In this document: positions 1 to 9,789 of the stretch, in pieces
Layout of the letters: every line of letters starts with the position of its first letter
Numbering within the stretch: the first letter of the stretch is position 1
Origin: DATGMB01 sp035293845
Lineage (GTDB): Bacteria; Acidobacteriota; Terriglobia; Bryobacterales; Bryobacteraceae
Length of the DNA: 64,000 bases
Direction of reading: 5' to 3'
Assembly: GCA_035293845.1 (NCBI GenBank)
Contig: DATGMB010000177.1
Coordinates: forward strand, 9,854 to 73,853
Position numbers and translations under genes: made by a program
Notes under the pieces: model-generated
The model's input: only the letters and a program-made list of their open reading frames with translations
What the model was told of the DNA's origin: nothing
Database searches by the model: none

Positions 1-1016
1 TAGCGCTGCACGTGCGTCTGGCCCATCTTGAAGGTAAGCCCCTTCGCGAACGCCATGCCGATCGGGAACTTGTCGACCAGCCCCGCGTAGACGCCCGCGA
101 TCGAGATGGTGCCGCCCTTGCGGCACGCGCGGATCGCCTGCCGCAGCGCGTGCGGCCGGTCCGTTTCGAGGCGCGCCGCCTGCTTGGCGCGGTCGTAGAT
201 CGCGTCCAGCGTTTTGCCGTGGGCTTCCATGCCGACGGCGTCGATGCACGCGTCCGGGCCGCGGCCGCCGGTCATCTCATTGAGCTTCTCGACGACGTCG
301 CCGTCTTCGTAGTTGAGCGTCTCGGCCTTGCCGCGGCGCGCCATGTCGAGCCGCGCCGGGTAGCTGTCGATCGCGATCACGCGCCCGGCGCCCAGCATGT
401 ATGCGCTGCGAATGGCGAACTGCCCCACCGGCCCGCAGCCCCAGACCGCCACCACGTCGCCCGGCTGGATGTTGCAGTTCTCGGCCGCCATGTAGCCCGT
501 GGGAAAAATGTCGGAGAGGAACAGCGCCTGTTCGTCCGTAACGTCCGCTGGAATTTTGAGCGGTCCCACGTCGGCAAACGGCACGCGCGCGTATTGCGCC
601 TGGCCGCCCGCGAACCCGCCGTAGATATGCGAATAGCCGAAGAGGCCCGATCCGCTGGCGCCGAACATTTTCTCGCAGAGCGGCGCATTGGGGTTGCTGT
701 TGTCGCACAGCGACCACAGGCCCTTCTGGCAGTAGTAGCAGCGGCCGCAAGAGATCGCGAACGGCACCACCACGCGGTCGCCCGCCTTCAGATTTTTCAC
801 CTCCCGCCCCACCTGCACGACCTCGCCCATGAATTCGTGCCCCAGAATGTCGCCGCGATTCATGAACGGGATGTAACCGTCGTAAATGTGCAGGTCGGAG
901 CCGCAGATCGCGCTGAGCGTAATCTTCACCACGGCATCCTGAGTGTTCAGCACCGTGGGCTCGGGCACCTGTTCCACGCGCACATCGTGCGTTCCATGCC
1001 AGCAGACTGCCTTCAT
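1..1016 (-). CDS. Zinc-dependent alcohol dehydrogenase, formaldehyde dehydrogenase type (3' end beyond window)
   Basis: Medium-chain zinc dehydrogenase; this subgroup oxidises alcohols or formaldehyde adducts with NAD(P). The visible 338 codons carry the catalytic zinc residues Cys38, His60 and Glu61 (GHE motif), the four structural-zinc cysteines 90, 93, 96 and 104 in CGRCYYC...C, and a Rossmann motif GCGPVG. Family members are about 390 residues, so roughly 50 C-terminal residues lie outside the window. The start is fixed by a strong AGGAGG six to seven bases upstream of ATG. The SRPBCC gene ends 21 bases upstream on the same strand, so the two are probably co-transcribed. Substrate is not decidable from sequence. 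Confidence 0.93.
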   Translation of the reverse strand, partial: MKAVCWHGTHDVRVEQVPEPTVLNTQDAVVKITLSAICGSDLHIYDGYIPFMNRGDILGHEFMGEVVQVGREVKNLKAGDRVVVPFAISCGRCYYCQKGLWSLCDNSNPNAPLCEKMFGASGSGLFGYSHIYGGFAGGQAQYARVPFADVGPLKIPADVTDEQALFLSDIFPTGYMAAENCNIQPGDVVAVWGCGPVGQFAIRSAYMLGAGRVIAIDSYPARLDMARRGKAETLNYEDGDVVEKLNEMTGGRGPDACIDAVGMEAHGKTLDAIYDRAKQAARLETDRPHALRQAIRACRKGGTISIAGVYAGLVDKFPIGMAFAKGLTFKMGQTHVQR

Positions 1017-1037
1017 GATGTTTCCTCCTGACCGCCC

Positions 1038-1856
1038 TCAGAGACTCACGGGATTGTAAGCCGGCGAATCGCTCGCCGGGAACGATTCCTCTGACGCGCG
1101 CTGCACGCGCCGGTCCCTCTCCGCCGGTTCCGGCGCGCCGCCGGCGGGCTGGCCTTCGACCGTCAGAATCTCGCCCGTTTCCAGCAGCATCTTCAGCCGG
1201 TGCAGGTCCTCCTGGATCTGCTGGCCCGGCTCCTTGCCCGCGAGCAGCGCGAGCACCGCTCCGAACGTGCCGGCCGGCGGGTTGTATTGCAGCTCGATCA
1301 GCACCTCGCAGCCGCGCCCGCCCGGAGCGTCGCAGAACCACACCGAGCCGGCGCTGGCGACATCGCCTCCCGGCAGCGTGCGCCACGCGATCAGCTCGTC
1401 GGGAATTTCGTTGTGAATCACGGCATCCCATTCCACCCGGCGGCCGCCCGGCCCCGCGACCACCCAGTGGGAGCGGTTGCCGGTCTCCTCCACGGCGATG
1501 AGATTTTTCATGAACCGTGCCAGGTTGGGCAGCGTGCGCCAGAAGCGGTAAACCTCCGCGCGTGGCTTCCCGATCGTGATGCTTTTATCGACGCGGATTC
1601 CGAGCTCGTAAGGAACCGCCGTGGTTTCCGCTCCCTGGCCGAGCGGCGCGGTGCGGATGCCCATGGCCTCATACGCATACGAGTGGCCCGTGATGCCGCG
1701 CCGCAACAGATCGCCGCCGATCAGCGCCAGCGCGACGCCGGCGGGCGAACGCCGTCCGATGCCGAGCGCGGCCAGCATGCCGCCGCCGACGGCGGAAGCG
1801 ATGCGCTCCGCCTGCGTGATATTCACCGCGTGTTTGCGGTGGGTAATGATCTGCAT
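1038..1856 (-). CDS. SRPBCC (polyketide cyclase/START-like) protein with N-terminal DUF2892-like membrane segment
   Basis: 272 residues. Residues about 15-60 form a hydrophobic, glycine-rich membrane segment like the YgaP/DUF2892 module; about 90-235 match the SRPBCC fold (IRVDKSITIGKP opening, GGRRVEWDAVIHNEIP strand region), a hydrophobic-ligand binding cavity. The last 40 residues are polar and probably disordered. GGAAGGAG precedes the ATG by seven bases. Fusions of this layout are commonly found beside zinc alcohol dehydrogenases, as here, but no reaction has been assigned; a role in membrane stress or lipid handling is inference. Confidence 0.85.
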   Translation of the reverse strand: MQIITHRKHAVNITQAERIASAVGGGMLAALGIGRRSPAGVALALIGGDLLRRGITGHSYAYEAMGIRTAPLGQGAETTAVPYELGIRVDKSITIGKPRAEVYRFWRTLPNLARFMKNLIAVEETGNRSHWVVAGPGGRRVEWDAVIHNEIPDELIAWRTLPGGDVASAGSVWFCDAPGGRGCEVLIELQYNPPAGTFGAVLALLAGKEPGQQIQEDLHRLKMLLETGEILTVEGQPAGGAPEPAERDRRVQRASEESFPASDSPAYNPVSL

Positions 1857-1994
1857 GAAGACGCTCCTTCCGAAATTTCGCCTGATTCAAACTTAAGCCG
1901 GAACTGTGTCACGCGGCCGATTCGGTCGGTACGCACGCGGACGAAGCAGCCGCCGCGGGTGCGAACTTTCACACGCGCGGCGGCCGGGCACCCC

Positions 1995-2552
1995 TCAGGT
2001 ATGCGCCTCCACCGGAACACGTGAGAACAGCGCCACCATTTCGCGGTTGAAGGCGGGCAGGTCCTGCGGCCCGCGGCTGGTGACGAGGTTCTGGTCCACG
2101 ACCACCTCGCGATCGACCCACTCGCCGCCGGCGTTGCGGATATCGTCCTGCACCGTGTGCCAGCTCGTCACCTTACGGCCCCGCACCATCTCTGCCGAGA
2201 CCAGCTCCCACGGCGCGTGGCAGATCGCGGCGATCGGCTTTCCGGCGCGGTCCATCTCGCGGATGAACTGCCGGACTTTGGGGTTGGCGCGGGCGTTGTC
2301 GGCGTTGAGCGCGCCGCCCGGCAGCATGAGCGCATCGTATTCGTTCGGGCTCGCCTCGTCGAGCGTGCGGTCCACCCGGACTTTGCCGGCTTTGTCGTGA
2401 TGGCGGAATCCCTGGATCTCACCCGGCTGGGCGGAGATCACATCGACCTTCGCGCCCGCTTGTTCCAAAGCCTGCTTCGGTTCGGTCAATTCGGCCTCTT
2501 CGAATCCGTCGAGGGCGATAATGGCAACTCGGATTTGTTGTAGCTGGGACAT
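1995..2552 (-). CDS. DJ-1/PfpI family protein (type 1 glutamine amidotransferase-like)
   Basis: 185 residues with the family nucleophile elbow AICHAPW (Cys111) and an acidic partner in DGFEEAE near residue 18. This matches the PfpI/YhbO/DJ-1 group, which acts as protease, chaperone or protein/nucleotide deglycase depending on the member. The start at 2552 is preferred over an ATG 18 bases upstream because AGGGAG lies just before it. It is the first gene of a minus-strand run with the SRPBCC and alcohol dehydrogenase genes, separated by 138 bases. An aldehyde or glycation stress function would fit the dehydrogenase neighbour but is inference. Confidence 0.92.
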   Translation of the reverse strand: MSQLQQIRVAIIALDGFEEAELTEPKQALEQAGAKVDVISAQPGEIQGFRHHDKAGKVRVDRTLDEASPNEYDALMLPGGALNADNARANPKVRQFIREMDRAGKPIAAICHAPWELVSAEMVRGRKVTSWHTVQDDIRNAGGEWVDREVVVDQNLVTSRGPQDLPAFNREMVALFSRVPVEAHT

Positions 2553-2609
2553 AAGTGCTCCCTTGGTCACAATCGGTATCCTGCAAGCCGATGGCCAGTG
2601 CAGCGCGCG

Positions 2610-2640
2610 AGGGGTCAGGGATCAGGGGTCAGGGGATCGG
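2610..2640. repeat. Short GGGRTCA-type tandem repeat
   Basis: Four imperfect 7-base units alternating GGGGTCA and GGGATCA lie between the DJ-1 gene start and the end of the BNR gene. No open frame or terminator is associated with them. The repeat is short and may simply be a slippage product. Confidence 0.5.
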
Positions 2641-2664
2641 GGCGGCGGACCGCGAAACGGCCCG

Positions 2665-5600
2665 CTACGGCTTCAGCGTCACCGGTTTCACCGGCTGCCA
2701 TTCGACGGCGGAGCCCGCGGCGGCGTAGAGTTCCGGCATCGCGGCGATGGCGCGGTTCAGAGCCGCCACCGCGGCCTCCCCTTCCGACCACGCGGCCTCG
2801 ACTTCATCGAGCTGCGCCCGCGTCGGCAGCCCGTCATACGCATCGATCGCCGCCTGCGCGCGCGAGGCCAGGTTGAGCGCCGCGCCGATCTGCCCCTGCG
2901 CGCGCTGCACGTCCGCCGCGGCGCGGCCGAGCGCCGGCAGAGCCGCTCCCCCGCTATTGGCTGTCTTGGCGTAATCCTGGATCGCGGAAATCTGCGTCGC
3001 GAGCCCGCGCGCCGCTTCGCGCGCCGCAAGCAACTGCCGCTGCAGGCGCCATGCGCGGCCGAGCGCCGTTTCGCGCGCCGTGCGGTCGGCTTCGGAGACG
3101 GAGAAGCGCGGATCGGCGAGCACCGTCACCTCCGCCTCGAGCGGCCGTGGGCCCGGTATTTCGAGTACCGCGACATATTTTCCCGGCGCGACGCGCGGAC
3201 CGGCGCCGGCCGCGTGCGGCATCCCGATGCTGCTGGTCGCGGCGGCCGCGCACGACGGCTCGGACGGCGCCGGCGCGCCCGCCGTGGGCGCATCGCGCCG
3301 GAGATCCCAGCAGATGCGGTTCAGACCGGCGCGCGCCGGCGCCTGGAGCGTGCGCACGGGCTCGCCCCCGGCATCGCGGATTTCGACCATGGCCCGCTCA
3401 ACCGCGCGGGGCAGATAATACGTGATCACGGCGCCGGCCGGCGGATTGGGCGCGAAGAATTCGCCCGCGCCGAACCAGAACTGTCCGCCGTAGATCGCTT
3501 CGTGTTGCGCCGGCGGCACGGGGAACAGGCGGGCGGCCGCGAGCGCTTCCGCCGTCATCTGCGCCAGCGGCTCGGCGTGATCGAGAACCCAGATGCTGCG
3601 CCCGTGCGTGCCCGCCACCAACGCGCCGGTGCGCTCCTGAAACGCGAGGTCGTAAACCGGAACCGGCGGCATTCCCCCGCCGAGCGGCTGCCAGTGCGCG
3701 CCGCGATCGAGCGTCACCCACACGCCCGTTTCCAGGCCCGCTACCAGCACATTTGCGTTTCCAGGGTGTTCGCGGAGGCGGTGCACCGAGGCGCGCGGCA
3801 GCCCGTCGGTAATCCGCCGCCACGTCTCGCCGAAATCCTCGCTGGCGAAGATGTACGGCGCGTAATCGTCATTGAAATGGCCGTCCACCGTGAGGTACAC
3901 GCGGCCGGGCGCGGAACGCGACACCGTGATGCCGCTGATGTTCAGCATCGGCGGCAGGCCCCGCACCTTGGCGGTGAGATTCTCCCAGTGCGCTCCGCCG
4001 TCGCGCGTGCGCTGGATGGTGCCGTCGTCGGCGCCGGTATAGAGCAGGTTGCGATCGAGCGGCGATTCGGCAATGGCGGTGAGCGCGCTGAAATTGGCCT
4101 GCCCGTCGTTCCGCGAGAGCGCGCCGGGCGGAACGGGAGCGCCCATGATCGGAAGCTTGTCCCGGTCCAGGGCCGCGGTGAGATCGCCGCTGATGGCTTT
4201 CCAGCTCAGCCCGCGATCCGTGGAGCGGAACAGCACGTTAGCGCCGGTGTAGATCGTCTTCGGGTCGAAGGCGGAGACGATGAGCGGCGCCGTCCAGTAC
4301 CAGCGGTAACCCGGCCCGCCGGGCCGCGGCGTCTGCGGGCCGATCGCCTGCCGCTCCATGCTGCGCAGATCGATGCGCCCGGTGTTGCCGTTCTGCGCGC
4401 TCACCACGAGCGTGTGGTCGTCGCCCTCGAACACCGCCTGCATGCCGTCGCCGCCGCCTACGTTGAACGCTTCCTTGAACGAAATGCCGTAGGACATGCG
4501 CGTGGCGCTCGGCGTGCACCAGTTGCCATTGTCTTGCAGACCGCCGCAGACGAGGAACGGATCCTCGTTATTGACCGAGATGTTGTAGAACTGCCCGATG
4601 GGCAGATTGAGGCGGAAAAGCCACGTCTGGCCGCGATCGAAGGAAATGGAAACGCCGCCATCGCCGCCGATGACGAGATGATTCGTGTTATCCGGGTCGA
4701 TCCACAGCGCGTGATCCTCGCTGTGCACGTTGCTGAAGACGTCGCGGAAGCTGCGGCCGCCGTCGTCGGAGATAAAAAAGCCGCGGTTCGAGCCCATCAG
4801 GTAGACGCGGCGCGCATCCTTCGGGTCGGGATAGATGCGGCTGTAGTACATGGGACGCGGATTGAGGCCGCTCAGATGCTCCCACGTTTCGCCCTGGTCC
4901 GTGCTGCGATAGATGCCGCTGGCGCCCGAGGCCTCGATCACCGCATAAACCACGCGGCTGTCACCCGCGAAGATGGCGACGCCGATGCGGCCCTTTTCGC
5001 CAGTGGGCAGACCGTTGGTGAGTTCGGTCCAGGTGGCGCCGCCGTCCGTGGTGCGGTAAAGGCCGCTGCCCGGACCGCCGCCGTTGAAGCCCCACCCCTT
5101 TCGTTGCCGCTGGTAGAGCGCGGCGAACAGCACGTTGGGATCTTTGGGGTCCATGGCCAGGTCGATGGCGCCGGTGTTTTCGTCACGGTACAGGATCTTC
5201 TTCCAGGTCTGGCCGCCATCGGTGGTTTTGAAGACGCCGCGCTCGGCATTCGGCCCCCAGAGATGGCCGGCCGCCGCGACGTAAACGATATTCGGATCGG
5301 TGGGGTGGATCGCGATCCGCCCGATGTGGCGCGTCTCCGCCAGGCCCATGTGCTGCCAGTGCGCGCCGCCGTCGGTCGATTTGTAAACGCCGTCGCCCCA
5401 GGAGGAGCTTTGCCGGTTATCGGCCTCGCCGCCGCCGGCCCACACCACCGACGGATTGGATGCCGCCACGGCGATCGCGCCCATCGACATCATGCCGCCC
5501 GCCTGGTCGAATACGGGCGTGAAGCTGACCCCCTCGTTGGCGCTCTTGAAAATGCCGCCGCTGGCCGTCGCGATATAGATCTCCGCCGGCTCGCCGGGAA

Positions 5601-5745
5601 CGCGCGCGGCCGCGATGTCCGCGATCCGCCCTCCGGTGGCCGCGGGGCCGATCGGCCGCCATTCGAGCGCCGCCCATTGCGCCAGCGGCAGCACCTGGGC
5701 GGACGCGGCCACGGCAAGCAAAATCGGGAGCGGCAGGCGCACCAT
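2665..5745 (-). CDS. Secreted BNR/sortilin-type beta-propeller protein
   Basis: 1026 residues with a signal peptide (MVRLPLPILLAVAASA) and many BNR/Asp-box units of the form YKSTDGGAHW, FKTTDGGQTW, YRTTDGGATW, YRSTDQGETW, FRSTDRGLSW, QRTRDGGAHW and ASEDFGETW, spaced as in two ten-bladed VPS10/sortilin-like propellers over residues 20-720. The C-terminal 250 residues hold a beta-sandwich segment (YYLPRAVERAMVEI, FlgD-like) and a helical tail rich in Ala and Arg. Such proteins are abundant in Acidobacteriota and are annotated as WD40/YVTN/BNR-like; they are probably periplasmic or secreted glycan- or protein-binding or hydrolytic proteins. An ATG at 5778 is possible, but the signal peptide begins at 5745. 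No obvious ribosome site is visible. Confidence 0.9.
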   Translation of the reverse strand: MVRLPLPILLAVAASAQVLPLAQWAALEWRPIGPAATGGRIADIAAARVPGEPAEIYIATASGGIFKSANEGVSFTPVFDQAGGMMSMGAIAVAASNPSVVWAGGGEADNRQSSSWGDGVYKSTDGGAHWQHMGLAETRHIGRIAIHPTDPNIVYVAAAGHLWGPNAERGVFKTTDGGQTWKKILYRDENTGAIDLAMDPKDPNVLFAALYQRQRKGWGFNGGGPGSGLYRTTDGGATWTELTNGLPTGEKGRIGVAIFAGDSRVVYAVIEASGASGIYRSTDQGETWEHLSGLNPRPMYYSRIYPDPKDARRVYLMGSNRGFFISDDGGRSFRDVFSNVHSEDHALWIDPDNTNHLVIGGDGGVSISFDRGQTWLFRLNLPIGQFYNISVNNEDPFLVCGGLQDNGNWCTPSATRMSYGISFKEAFNVGGGDGMQAVFEGDDHTLVVSAQNGNTGRIDLRSMERQAIGPQTPRPGGPGYRWYWTAPLIVSAFDPKTIYTGANVLFRSTDRGLSWKAISGDLTAALDRDKLPIMGAPVPPGALSRNDGQANFSALTAIAESPLDRNLLYTGADDGTIQRTRDGGAHWENLTAKVRGLPPMLNISGITVSRSAPGRVYLTVDGHFNDDYAPYIFASEDFGETWRRITDGLPRASVHRLREHPGNANVLVAGLETGVWVTLDRGAHWQPLGGGMPPVPVYDLAFQERTGALVAGTHGRSIWVLDHAEPLAQMTAEALAAARLFPVPPAQHEAIYGGQFWFGAGEFFAPNPPAGAVITYYLPRAVERAMVEIRDAGGEPVRTLQAPARAGLNRICWDLRRDAPTAGAPAPSEPSCAAAATSSIGMPHAAGAGPRVAPGKYVAVLEIPGPRPLEAEVTVLADPRFSVSEADRTARETALGRAWRLQRQLLAAREAARGLATQISAIQDYAKTANSGGAALPALGRAAADVQRAQGQIGAALNLASRAQAAIDAYDGLPTRAQLDEVEAAWSEGEAAVAALNRAIAAMPELYAAAGSAVEWQPVKPVTLKP

Positions 5746-5837
5746 GACACGCAGACTAGCACAGCTAACGCGGCCCATCGCCGGCCCCCTGCATCGTTTC
5801 CATACGGCAGGTCACATCCCTGCGCCACAATGAAATC

Positions 5838-6908
5838 GTGGATCTCGCCCAGTTCGATTACCACCTGCCGCCCGAGTTGATCGCGCAGGAGCCGCTCGCC
5901 GACCGCGCCGCCTCCCGCATGCTGGTGGTCCACCGCGCCCACGGACAAACGGAGCCCCGCTGGGAGGACCGGCAGTTCCGCGACCTGCCGTCCTTCCTCG
6001 AGCCCGGCGATTGCCTGGTGCTGAACGATTCCCGCGTGTTTCCCGCGCGGCTGCTCGGCCATCGCGCGGGCGTGCGCGCGCTGCCGGTCGGCAAGCGGAA
6101 CCCGGCGCGGCATGAGTACCTGACCGGAGAGGTCGAGGTCTTCCTGCTGCGCCCGCTCGATGCCGCCGCGCGCGAATGGGAGGCGCTGGTCCGGCCGGGG
6201 CGGAAGATGCGCACGGGCGAGCGCATCCGCTTCGGCGGCGGCCTGCAGGCCGAAATCGTGGCGCACGGCGAGTTCGGCGAGCGCACCATCCGCTTCAGCG
6301 GCGCCGAAGATGTATACGCCGCCATCGAAGCCATTGGCCACGTGCCGCTCCCGCCCTACATCAAGCGCGCCGACGCGCCGGCCGACCGCGAGCGCTACCA
6401 GACGGTATTTGCGCGCGAGCGCGGCTCCGTGGCCGCGCCCACCGCCGGCCTGCACTTCACCGGCGAGGTGCTGGACGCCTGCCGCACGCGTGGCGCCGGC
6501 ATCGCGTACGTGACGCTGCACGTCGGGCTCGGCACTTTCCAGCCGCTGCACTCCGAACGCGTCGAGGAGGGCCGCCTGCACTCCGAGCGCTACCGCGTGA
6601 CCGAAGAAGCGGCGCGTCAAATCCGCGACGCGCGCCGCGTGGTGGCCGCCGGAACCACCGCCGTCCGCACCATCGAGACCGTCTGCGCGACCGGAGCACT
6701 CGCGGGCGAGACCGATCTCTTCATCTATCCCGGCTTCGTATTCCGCCGCACCGGCGCGATGCTCACCAACTTTCACCTGCCGCGCACCAGCCTGCTCCTG
6801 CTCGTGGCGGCGTTCGCCGGAACGGAACTCACGCTCGCCGCGTACCGCCACGCCGTCGCCGAGCGCTACCGGTTTTATTCATACGGCGACTGCATGCTGA
6901 TTCTGTAG
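5838..6908 (+). CDS. queA: S-adenosylmethionine:tRNA ribosyltransferase-isomerase
   Basis: 356 residues, full length for QueA, which transfers the ribosyl part of SAM to preQ1 in tRNA to form epoxyqueuosine. Recognisable family segments are the FDYHLPPELIAQEP N-terminus, LVLNDSRVFPARL, GLHFT (substrate region after AAPTAGLHF), HVGLGTFQPL and the FITNFHLPRTSLLLLV-type tail, here MLTNFHLPRTSLLLL. Start codon is GTG; there is no Shine-Dalgarno, but CACAAT sits exactly six bases before it, as in leaderless genes. guaB starts 26 bases downstream of its stop. Confidence 0.97.
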   Translation: MDLAQFDYHLPPELIAQEPLADRAASRMLVVHRAHGQTEPRWEDRQFRDLPSFLEPGDCLVLNDSRVFPARLLGHRAGVRALPVGKRNPARHEYLTGEVEVFLLRPLDAAAREWEALVRPGRKMRTGERIRFGGGLQAEIVAHGEFGERTIRFSGAEDVYAAIEAIGHVPLPPYIKRADAPADRERYQTVFARERGSVAAPTAGLHFTGEVLDACRTRGAGIAYVTLHVGLGTFQPLHSERVEEGRLHSERYRVTEEAARQIRDARRVVAAGTTAVRTIETVCATGALAGETDLFIYPGFVFRRTGAMLTNFHLPRTSLLLLVAAFAGTELTLAAYRHAVAERYRFYSYGDCMLIL

Positions 6909-6934
6909 CGGCTGCTATCATGGAAGGAATCCCC

Positions 6935-8389
<1,455 letters not shown>

Positions 8390-8675
8390 GCAGCAGAGTC
8401 GCTTCAGCGGGACAGTCGCTACCTTCGATGGAACGAACTCGATCGGCAAGATGTCTTCGCGTCTTCAGCTCCGCAATGACCCGAGCCGCATATTCCCGTG
8501 CGATATCCCGGCTCCCTTCGCAGTGTTGGGCGCTTGACGCACAGTCCTTGGCGTCCCGAACATATTGACGGAAATTCGAAGAATATATTCCGCTCCTTTT
8601 CAGCCACTTGCCGTCCTCCCGCGCCCGCATCCCCCTGTCGCGGGATTATATTCTCACGCGAAAGGAGCCATCTCC

Positions 8676-9335
8676 ATGGCCACCGCCGCTCAACTCACCG
8701 CCAACCGCGCCAACGCGCAGCACTCCACCGGGCCCGTCACGCCCGAAGGCAAGGCCCGCGTCGGGCAAAATGCTCTCCGGCACGGCCTCACCGCCAAATC
8801 CCTCGTCGTTCGCGATGACGAACGCGAGGAATTCGCCGCCCTCCGCGACGATCTCGAGGCCGAAATCGACCCCCAGGGCGCCCTCGAATCCATCGCCTTC
8901 GATGAGCTCCTCCACGCCGCCTGGAATCTCCGCCGCTTCCGCCGCATCGAAGCCGAAGTCTCCGTGGGCACCCTCGACGATTTCACGGACCCCCAGACCA
9001 CCGCCATCCTCGACCGCCTCTCGCGCTACCAGTCCCGCGCCCAGCGCGCCTACACCCGCGCTCTCGCCGAGCTCCGCCTCCTCCAGACCAACCGCGCCGT
9101 CCGTGAGTCCAAGCTCGAGGAAGAAACTGCGGCCGCCATCCCCGTCCTTGCCGAAATCAACCAGATGACAAAACAAACCCAATCCGAGGTCACCGCCGAA
9201 GCCGTCGGCCTCGCCCTGAAGATGATGACTTACCAGGACGAGGTCACGCTGAAAGCCCTCCGGACGCGCGAACCGATACCCGTCATCGTCCCAACACCCG
9301 CCAAGCCCCCGATCATCGGCAATGCGCACCGCTAA
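8676..9335 (+). CDS. Acidobacterial NRANAQxSTGP small protein of unknown function
   Basis: 219 residues. The N-terminus reads NRANAQHSTGPVTPEGKARV followed by NALRHGLTAKS, a motif seen in a large lineage-expanded family of Acidobacteriota and Planctomycetota with no assigned role; the basic glycine/arginine character of this motif resembles a nucleic-acid binding tail. The rest is charged, helical and partly coiled-coil-like (residues 45-200), with no membrane segment. Start is supported by AAAGGAG six bases upstream. It stands alone, 286 bases after guaB and 111 before padR. The family name is recalled, not computed. Confidence 0.85.
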   Translation: MATAAQLTANRANAQHSTGPVTPEGKARVGQNALRHGLTAKSLVVRDDEREEFAALRDDLEAEIDPQGALESIAFDELLHAAWNLRRFRRIEAEVSVGTLDDFTDPQTTAILDRLSRYQSRAQRAYTRALAELRLLQTNRAVRESKLEEETAAAIPVLAEINQMTKQTQSEVTAEAVGLALKMMTYQDEVTLKALRTREPIPVIVPTPAKPPIIGNAHR

Positions 9336-9385
9336 ATCGCTTGCCGGTCGGGATGCCCCTGGAAGGAGATGCACTGGCCTGGATT

Positions 9386-9440
9386 TTCTCCTTGACAGCT
9401 TAGGAGAACCGGCATATGCTCCTCCTAGCACGCTAAGGAG
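9386..9440 (+). promoter_or_regulatory. padR promoter with two inverted repeats, likely PadR operators
   Basis: TTGACA at 9392-9397 and TATGCT at 9415-9420 are separated by 17 bases, a good sigma-70 promoter. TTCTCC (9386-9391) and GGAGAA (9403-9408) form an inverted repeat around the -35 box. A second inverted repeat, CTCCTAGC (9422-9429) with GCTAAGGAG (9432-9440), covers the start of the transcript, and its right arm is also the ribosome site of padR. The shared half-site (C)TTAGGAG/CTCCTA(A) suggests dimer binding and autoregulation of the padR-permease operon. Confidence 0.65.
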
Positions 9441-9446
9441 AAGCGC

Positions 9447-9788
9447 ATGGAAACACCGGCCGATCTTCTTCCCGGCACCCTAGACCTGCTGATTCTCAAA
9501 GCCGTCTCCCTCGGTCCGCAGCACGGCTACGGCGTTCTGCTGCGCATCGAGCAGATTTCGAGCGGCGGATTCCACATCGATCAGGGCGCGCTCTACCCGG
9601 CGCTCTACCGCCTGGAACGCCAGGGGCTGCTCGATACCAAATGGGGCACATCGGATAACAACCGGCGCGCCAAGTTCTACAGCCTGACCGCCGCCGGCCG
9701 CAAACGTCTGCGCGCGGAAACCGAAGGCTGGCAGCGTGTGGTGGCTGCCATGACGGCGGCGCTCGCCGCACAACCCGGGGAGGTCTAA
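9447..9788 (+). CDS. PadR family transcriptional regulator
   Basis: 113 residues, the size of the short PadR subgroup: winged helix over residues 8-85 (LLPGTLDLLILKAV, HGYGVLLRIEQIS, GALYPALYRLERQGLL, RRAKFYSLTAAGRKRL) and a short C-terminal dimerisation helix. PadR proteins repress adjacent efflux or permease genes and are released by a ligand. Here the permease starts two bases after the stop, a tight operon. The ribosome site AAGGAGAA lies inside an inverted repeat that is a candidate operator. Confidence 0.96.
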   Translation: METPADLLPGTLDLLILKAVSLGPQHGYGVLLRIEQISSGGFHIDQGALYPALYRLERQGLLDTKWGTSDNNRRAKFYSLTAAGRKRLRAETEGWQRVVAAMTAALAAQPGEV

Positions 9789-9789
9789 T

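Noticed and set aside
2521..5880. A very long open frame on the plus strand opposite the BNR protein gene
   Set aside because: The product is Arg/Gly/Ala/His-rich without motifs, and the opposite strand encodes a clear BNR protein. Such mirror frames are expected at this GC content.
8419..8607. A second small minus-strand frame behind guaB
   Set aside because: AAAAGGAG lies inside the frame and not before it, and the translated sequence is irregular. Only the overlapping 91-codon frame is listed, at low confidence.
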